Shown piece after piece: positions 8,305 to 12,584 of a DNA stretch of 12,584 nt. Source of the stretch: Saccoglossus kowalevskii (taxonomy: Eukaryota > Hemichordata > Enteropneusta > Harrimaniidae); the NCBI RefSeq assembly GCF_000003605.2, contig NW_003130488.1:1-12584 (forward strand). Reading direction: 5' to 3'. Under the pieces are notes generated by a model. The model was not told the origin of the DNA. It was given only the letters and a program-made list of their open reading frames with translations, and made no database searches. Position numbers and translations under genes: made by a program. Every line of letters begins with the position of its first letter. The first letter of the stretch is position 1.

Positions 8305-8510
8305 ACTTGGCAGAAGCAACTGACCTTCAATTAGGAGCTATCATTGGTATTTCAGTTGGAACTGTTGCTGTCGTCATAATTATCTGTGCATGTGTTTGTA
8401 TATGCTGTATTAAAATACTGTGGAATACTTTATTTTCGCTGGAATTAATTTTCGCTGAAAAAGCTTTTTGGGCATTTTATATGGAATTTATTTTCACTGA
8501 TTTTTTATGA
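8305..8510 (+). CDS. Exon encoding stalk, transmembrane helix and possible transposon-derived C-terminus
   Basis: The acceptor TTTTATAG ends at 8304; phase 1 entry (AC completes the G of the LDLa 2 exon) gives DLAEATDLQL, then the helix GAIIGISVGTVAVVIII with a cysteine-rich end CACVCICC and a basic K. This is a type I single-pass membrane anchor: LDLa modules outside, almost no room inside. Two overlapping small-xxx-small (GxxxG) motifs, GAIIG and GISVG, are typical of helix-helix packing, and the Cys cluster could be palmitoylated; both are family-level inferences. The 3' end is uncertain. From 8418 the frame runs into the 208-bp MITE and reads on for about 30 codons to TGA at 8508-8510. 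Otherwise weak phase-1 donors at 8398 (GTATAT) or 8407 (GTATTA) would end the exon before the MITE. The LDLa-to-TM join is well supported; the tail is not. Confidence 0.75.
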
Positions 8511-8625
8511 GTTTAATGTGAAATATAGGAAAAAATGTATTTTCGCTGGATTTTATTTTCACGGAATCATCCCTTCAGCGAAAATAGCGAAAATAAATTC
8601 CAAGTGAAAATAAAGTATTGTACAG
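8418..8625. mobile_element. 208-bp MITE 2, CTGT termini, TA target duplication, inside or abutting the TM exon
   Basis: Terminal inverted repeats of about 40 bp: left CTGTGGAATACTTTATTTTC, right (reverse complemented) CTGTACAATACTTTATTTTC, both continuing into TTTTCGCT blocks. TA lies at 8416-8417 and 8626-8627. The interior repeats TTTTCGCTGG in both orientations. It has no ORF of its own. Same length and end type as 3892-4099, with different inner sequence, so the two are related subfamilies. It begins about four codons after the Cys cluster of the TM exon. Its right end carries AATAAA (8609-8614) in + orientation, so it could supply a stop codon and a poly(A) signal to the LDLa gene. Confidence 0.85.
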
Positions 8626-10352
8626 TATACAACAAAAGCTGATAATAATTGTGAAATTTGAACAACAATACTCAAAGTAGACAACCTGATTGAGATTAAG
8701 TAGTTCTGCATAGTGTGTGATCAAGATGACTATAACCGATGACTCTTTGGTGTAAAAATCTACCTGTCTGAAGCCAATTTTTATACATGCAGTGAGTAGT
8801 ATGGTTCACATGTGGCCCAGAAAATGAAGTGAAGCATTAACTAGCCATGGATAATATGCACTTGTTGATGTTTTGCATGGCTATGAATGCACAGTGACTG
8901 GTCATTTACACCCAGAGATACATTAATGGCATTGTTAGCTGCTGTAAAACAGTTGTTATTAAATATACATGTATGTGTTTCTGTTAATAAAACAACTTAT
9001 GAGGAATATTTCACAGAAGATCATGAGCTAGTGCTGATCAATGAGCCACATTTATATCAGACATTCGCATGCAGGTTGCCACAATTGTAAACAAATGACA
9101 CAGTGCAAAAAATACTCACATGTTTTGTTTTGGATACATGTGGTAAATCTCAAACTGTGACTATCTATTTCATTTATTTGACTCCACTATTAATCAACAA
9201 TTTTATTTTATAGGGTAACAGAGGGGTGTCCTCTGAAATTGCCTAATGTTAATAGATATATTTTAAAATTGGCAGTCACATAAATAGTGCACTGGATCAA
9301 ATAATTTTGTGATTTAAATTGAAAATTTTTTCTTGTGATTACTATGAAACAAACAGTTTTTAACAAATTTCTTTCAAACTTGACTATTATACTAACCAGT
9401 TTTATATCTTGGCCAAATTTGATTATGTATATTCAAGATAATCATTAAATATTACCCAAAAATTATCTTTTTTTTTCAGTAAAGATGAGTGTATTAAGTA
9501 TTAATTTTTTTTTATGCAATTAAAATGAAATCATTCTGTCACCCGCTGTTTTTATCAATGGACAGGGTTGTAATACTTACGTTATGTTTATTTAATCCTT
9601 ATTATTATTATCTGAGTCAGGTTGCTAGTTCAAGGGAATTAGGTAAAGCAAATAATTTGCATTCGTGACATTCACTGGTATTGACAATGTTATATTTAAA
9701 TAATAATACCGTATCTAAAATTACTGGTTTGTATATATGAAGTGTGTCATGTTTGATTTCATGTTACATCTAATTTACATGTAATTTGAATATGCACATG
9801 GTGATACAATTCTTGAGTATCGACTGTTCAATTTTGTGTATGGGACCCATATTGAACACTTTAATTGAAACAAGATGTTTCCATGATTACCAAATCTAAA
9901 TCAATGACTTCATATCAAAATGCCTTAACCGCATATATAGATATTAGGTAAACTTAATTTTTTTATGTTTGGCATCAGTTTTGTTATGTCTATGTCAATA
10001 ATCAATTCTGTTCAAATGTGATACACAAATATAGCATGAGATACTTATACACTTAATTATGTTTTGTGACTGGCTGCAATTTTTTCCCAATTGATGATTT
10101 CTGAGTTCTTCATAAAGAAAAGAAAGTTTATTCCATTTCCACAGGGTTCCATATAGAGAAACCAATTTAACAAATCTGTATCTTTCCACAGTGAATGTTC
10201 ATGACTTTTAGAAGTAATTCACAATAAATTATTTTAATTTATTCAGTTAATTTTAAGTATCATTTTGCTTAATGTAAAGGCTACATTTCCACCAATCAAA
10301 TAATCAAAACACAGCTAATTCATCATTGAAGAGTGACAACATTTGTAATTAG
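8626..10352 (+). other. AT-rich region downstream of the TM exon, no confirmed exon
   Basis: No recognisable domain. Two good 3' splice-site sequences could introduce a last exon: TTTTATTTTATAG ending 9213 and a long T-run with CAG ending 9479. Joined in phase 1 (the phase given by both weak donors in the TM exon), the first meets TAA almost at once (9216-9218), and the second gives about 14 residues before a stop. Neither can be confirmed without transcripts. An AATAAA lies near 10223. The 64-codon - strand frame (9995-10189) and the 67-codon + frame (8887-9090) show nothing. Confidence 0.4.
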
Positions 10353-10818
10353 GCCCCGTTGGACATAGTCGCAAACGGGGACTTATGTTCCGTCCGTGCA
10401 TTCCGGTTATCTGTAATTAGTGAAACGAACCATTTACTACCAGTAATTAAAATTTCTTTATTTGCGGCAAGTCAAGTTTCGTTCGACAGTTGTAAATATT
10501 GTATGTGTAAGACCCTTGTTTCGCTGAATACAGATTTCCAGTTATCTGTAATTAGCAAAACGAACCATTTACTGATTAAATATTGTTATTCTCGGCAATT
10601 GTTTCATGTCGTTATATATACGACTGAAAGGGGAATATACTGGTCAAGTTTTGTCCGACAGTTGTGAATATTGTATGTGTAAGACCCTTGTTTCGCTGAA
10701 TACAGATTTTTGATTATCTGTAATTAGCGAAACAAGCCATATACGTATTAAATATTATTTTCAGCAAATATTTTGTAAATATTGTGCGTATAAAACCCAT
10801 TTTCACTGATTACAGTTT
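10353..10818 (+). repeat. Internally repeated element with about three units and a CCCCGTT/AACGGGG hairpin at the start
   Basis: Block A (TTATCTGTAATTAG, then YRAAACRARCCAT) occurs at 10407, 10542 and 10714. Block B (GTCAAGTTTCGTTCGACAGT, then GTAAATATTGTATGTGTAAG, then ACCCTTGTTTCGCTGAATAC) occurs at 10471-10537 and 10643-10709, with a decayed form near 10773-10818. The b-to-c and B-to-B spacings are both 172 bp. The left edge has a 7-bp hairpin, CCCCGTT (10354-10360) with AACGGGG (10374-10380), followed by GACTTATGTTCCGTCCGTGC. CpG is fairly frequent. The 102-codon frame across it (10359-10667) is a by-product of the repeat. Probably a dispersed element; class unknown. Confidence 0.7.
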
Positions 10819-11402
10819 AATTTTCATTACGTGTGTTATCCCGTTTCATTTCGTTTTGATTACAATAAGCCCCCTCCCATGGCAAATTGGAATGTTTCAG
10901 GGTACTCAAAAAGAGTCTGACTTGGTCTGGGTGTCTATTCATGAATGTTCCTTGTTTGTAGGCTTTGAATGTTGATTGCTAATAACTTGAGCAGTCCGCT
11001 AATTCAGTGGTTCATGTTAAAAAGTTAGTAATGTTACATAAAGCATTTATGTAGATTCAGATATCAAATGTTTATATTTCATTTTTTTCTGTGAATTTTG
11101 TTACATGAGATTATACATATATTGTACTGGTAATTTGAACAATTTGTGCAAGTAAATGAATTGATGTTAAATGGAAAAAAATAGATACAGATTAGACCGA
11201 CAGATACTCTGACTTTGTCTTGGTTGATGTGATGTAAATGCAGTCTGAGGAGTTTACTGTGCCATCGCACGCATAATCACTGGATTCGAGTATGTTTTGC
11301 ATGTTTAATTGAAATTGAAAGTTTATTGACTTTTTGTCCTGAACACTGGTGCACATTATGGAAGTGGCTAAACTCTTTGACTCCTACCAAATGGCATGGG
11401 GG
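10819..11402. other. Non-coding stretch, nothing recognised
   Basis: Short frames on both strands (63-64 codons) without domain or motif. The one splice-like site (TGTTTCAG near 10900) lacks a convincing donor downstream. Confidence 0.55.
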
Positions 11403-11603
11403 ATTGTAAATCTCTAGAATACAGTCACAAGAACAGAATTCCTGCTTTAAAAGGTATGGTTTCAGACGCATTGTAAATCTCTAGAATACAGTCACAAGAA
11501 CAGAATTCCTGCTTTAAAAGGTATGGTTTCAGACGCATTGTAAATCTCTAGAATACAGTCACAAGAACAGAATTCCTGCTTTAAAAGGTATGGTTTCAGA
11601 CGC
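11403..11603. repeat. Perfect tandem triplication of a 67-bp unit
   Basis: Units at 11403-11469, 11470-11536 and 11537-11603 are identical base for base (each starts ATTGTAAATCTCTAGAATAC and ends GGTATGGTTTCAGACGC). No divergence at all means a very recent expansion, ongoing homogenisation, or an assembly error. It is non-coding; the - strand frame at 11277-11471 only touches the first unit. Confidence 0.97.
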
Positions 11604-11654
11604 AAATTATTGAACACTGACCAAGCGCTCCTTTGCACTATTGACCTGTCCCAA

Positions 11655-11850
11655 AATGTGTGTCTTGTAGCTTACATGTTTGAAGTTCCTAGCTATACAG
11701 CTCAATACTGAAATTACATAAAGCAATAATGTGACCTGTGACCTTTTGACCTGAAAATGCACCCAGGTTTTGTAATGGCATGGGGAACACATTTTCATTT
11801 TCAAGTCTGAGGTCCTATTTTTCCTCTAGTTATATAGAAAACACATACTA
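11655..11850 (+). repeat. Dispersed repeat, copy A
   Basis: Runs from AAAATGTGTG through TTTGAAGTTCCTAGCTAT, AGCTCAATACTG, AATAATGTGACC, ATGCACCCAGGTTTTGTAAT, GGGGAACACATTTTC and AAGTCTGAGG to ATAGAAAACACATACT. All these blocks recur in the same order at 12038-12392. It includes three TGACCT half-sites (11732, 11739, 11747) spaced 1 and 2 bp apart. Confidence 0.7.
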
Positions 11851-11915
11851 ACAAAACCCACTTGGCCTTTACCTTGAAATGTTGCAAGGTCTTGCAAATC
11901 AAATAAGGAAATTGT

Positions 11916-11986
11916 GTGCTAATTTTGATTACACTGGCAATTTTTCAAAAAAATATGTGCCAATTTTGATAGCACTTGCTATTTTT
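11916..11986 (+). repeat. Two-copy 41-bp direct repeat
   Basis: GTGCTAATTTTGATTACACT followed by GGCAATTTTTC (from 11916) recurs, diverged, from 11957 as GTGCCAATTTTGATAGCACT followed by TGCTATTTTTG. An old local duplication between the two dispersed-repeat copies. Confidence 0.6.
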
Positions 11987-12037
11987 GTAATGTAGTTTTA
12001 TAGTATTTTTGTCATTTTGCCCTGTGGTTTACAAGAG

Positions 12038-12392
12038 GAAAATGTGTTCCAAGTTTGAAGTTTCTAGCTATTCCCTCTTGTACATGCTATTATCTGTAAT
12101 GTATTAGCTTAGATTGTTTTGTTTTTTTGCTTTTTTTTTTATCTATTTACTGTTTTGTAACCTTTTATTCCTTTTTAAACTTTTGTAACCATTGCCAATC
12201 CCTCCAGGGAATATGTAAGTGTTAATAAAATTACTAAATTATTACATGTAGCTCAATACTGAACATACATAAATCAATAATGTGACCTTGAACCCAAAAA
12301 TGCACCCAGGTTGTGAATGTCATGGGAACACGTTTTCCCAAGTCTGAAGGCCTTGTCTATTTTCCCCTCTATAATTATATACAAAACACAAA
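12038..12392 (+). repeat. Dispersed repeat, copy B (split by an insertion)
   Basis: Left part 12038-12086 (AAAATGTGTTCCAAGTTTGA, AGTTTCTAGCTAT) and right part from 12249 (AGCTCAATACTGAACATACA, AATAATGTGACC, ATGCACCCAGGTTGTGAATG, GGGAACACGTTTTC, AAGTCTGAAGG) line up with copy A, which lacks about 160 bp found here between the two parts. Confidence 0.65.
12087..12242 (+). mobile_element. Insertion in repeat copy B, possible 5'-truncated retroelement 3' end
   Basis: 156 bp bounded by TACATG on both sides (12081-12086 and 12243-12248) and missing from copy A. It contains long T-runs, a CCCTCCAGGGAATATGTAAG-like segment and AATAAA at 12224-12229, then ends in an AT-rich ACTAAATTAT tail. Short direct flanks plus a 3'-end-like poly(A) signal fit a 5'-truncated retroposed sequence. 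A 6-bp flank is short and could be chance, and copy A differs slightly at the junction. Confidence 0.35.
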
Positions 12393-12584
12393 CTCATACT
12401 GCGGGTCCAGGCTGCAGGTGGATCTTCCGAGAGCCCTTCAAGATTTATAAAACCCAGTTTCCAGGTGGTCAACAAACATTAAGTTCTCCCAATCCTAGTA
12501 TTCTATGTGATGTACATCTAACATGCCAAAAATGCTGGTGAACGATTTGAACCTGACAAAAATAGCAGACGGAAATGTGTTTAC

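Noticed and set aside
10359-10667. 102-codon frame as a gene
   Set aside because: The peptide repeats itself (LSVISXTNHLL twice) only because the DNA is a tandem repeat; no known domain.
10895-10975. TGTTTCAG followed by an open stretch as a last exon of the LDLa gene
   Set aside because: No phase evidence, no domain, more than 2 kb past other candidate ends, and no clear poly(A) context.

Overview
The window is eukaryotic genomic DNA, most likely from an invertebrate animal. It is AT-rich, has no prokaryotic-style dense coding, and holds short phase-1 exons separated by introns of 2 to 3 kb filled with repeats and small DNA transposons. The clade cannot be fixed from the sequence alone.

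Only one gene is well supported, on the + strand. Two exons each encode one complete LDL-receptor class A (LDLa) domain (2763-2885 and 4950-5075), and a third exon (from 8305) encodes a short stalk and a single transmembrane helix. Both introns between them are phase 1, and the three exons join in frame without a stop. The visible product is therefore the C-terminal part of a type I membrane protein: LDLa, LDLa, short stalk, TM, Cys-rich juxtamembrane segment. The start codon and signal peptide are not identified. The C-terminus is ambiguous because a 208-bp transposon begins about ten codons after the TM core.

The rest is repeats. 1-235 is a promoter-like, CpG-retaining segment. 355-1691, 3756-4885 and 6783-7062 are three copies of one dispersed element with a core of divergent ~125-165 bp tandem units, each unit carrying an octamer-like ATTTGCAT (or a variant) with TAATTA-type flanks. 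3892-4099 and 8418-8625 are two related 208-bp inverted-repeat elements with TA target sites. 7489-8205 is a larger inverted-repeat element in the last intron. 10353-10818 is another internally repeated block. 11403-11603 is a perfect 3 x 67 bp tandem repeat. 11655-12392 holds two copies of a further dispersed repeat, one apparently split by a short insertion.

There is no operon-like gene system here. The most interesting biology is how repeats have colonised every visible intron of an LDLa receptor gene, and the possibility that a transposon supplies its last codons and poly(A) signal. No tRNA, rRNA or CRISPR array was seen. No similarity search was possible, so family names for repeats rest on structure only.
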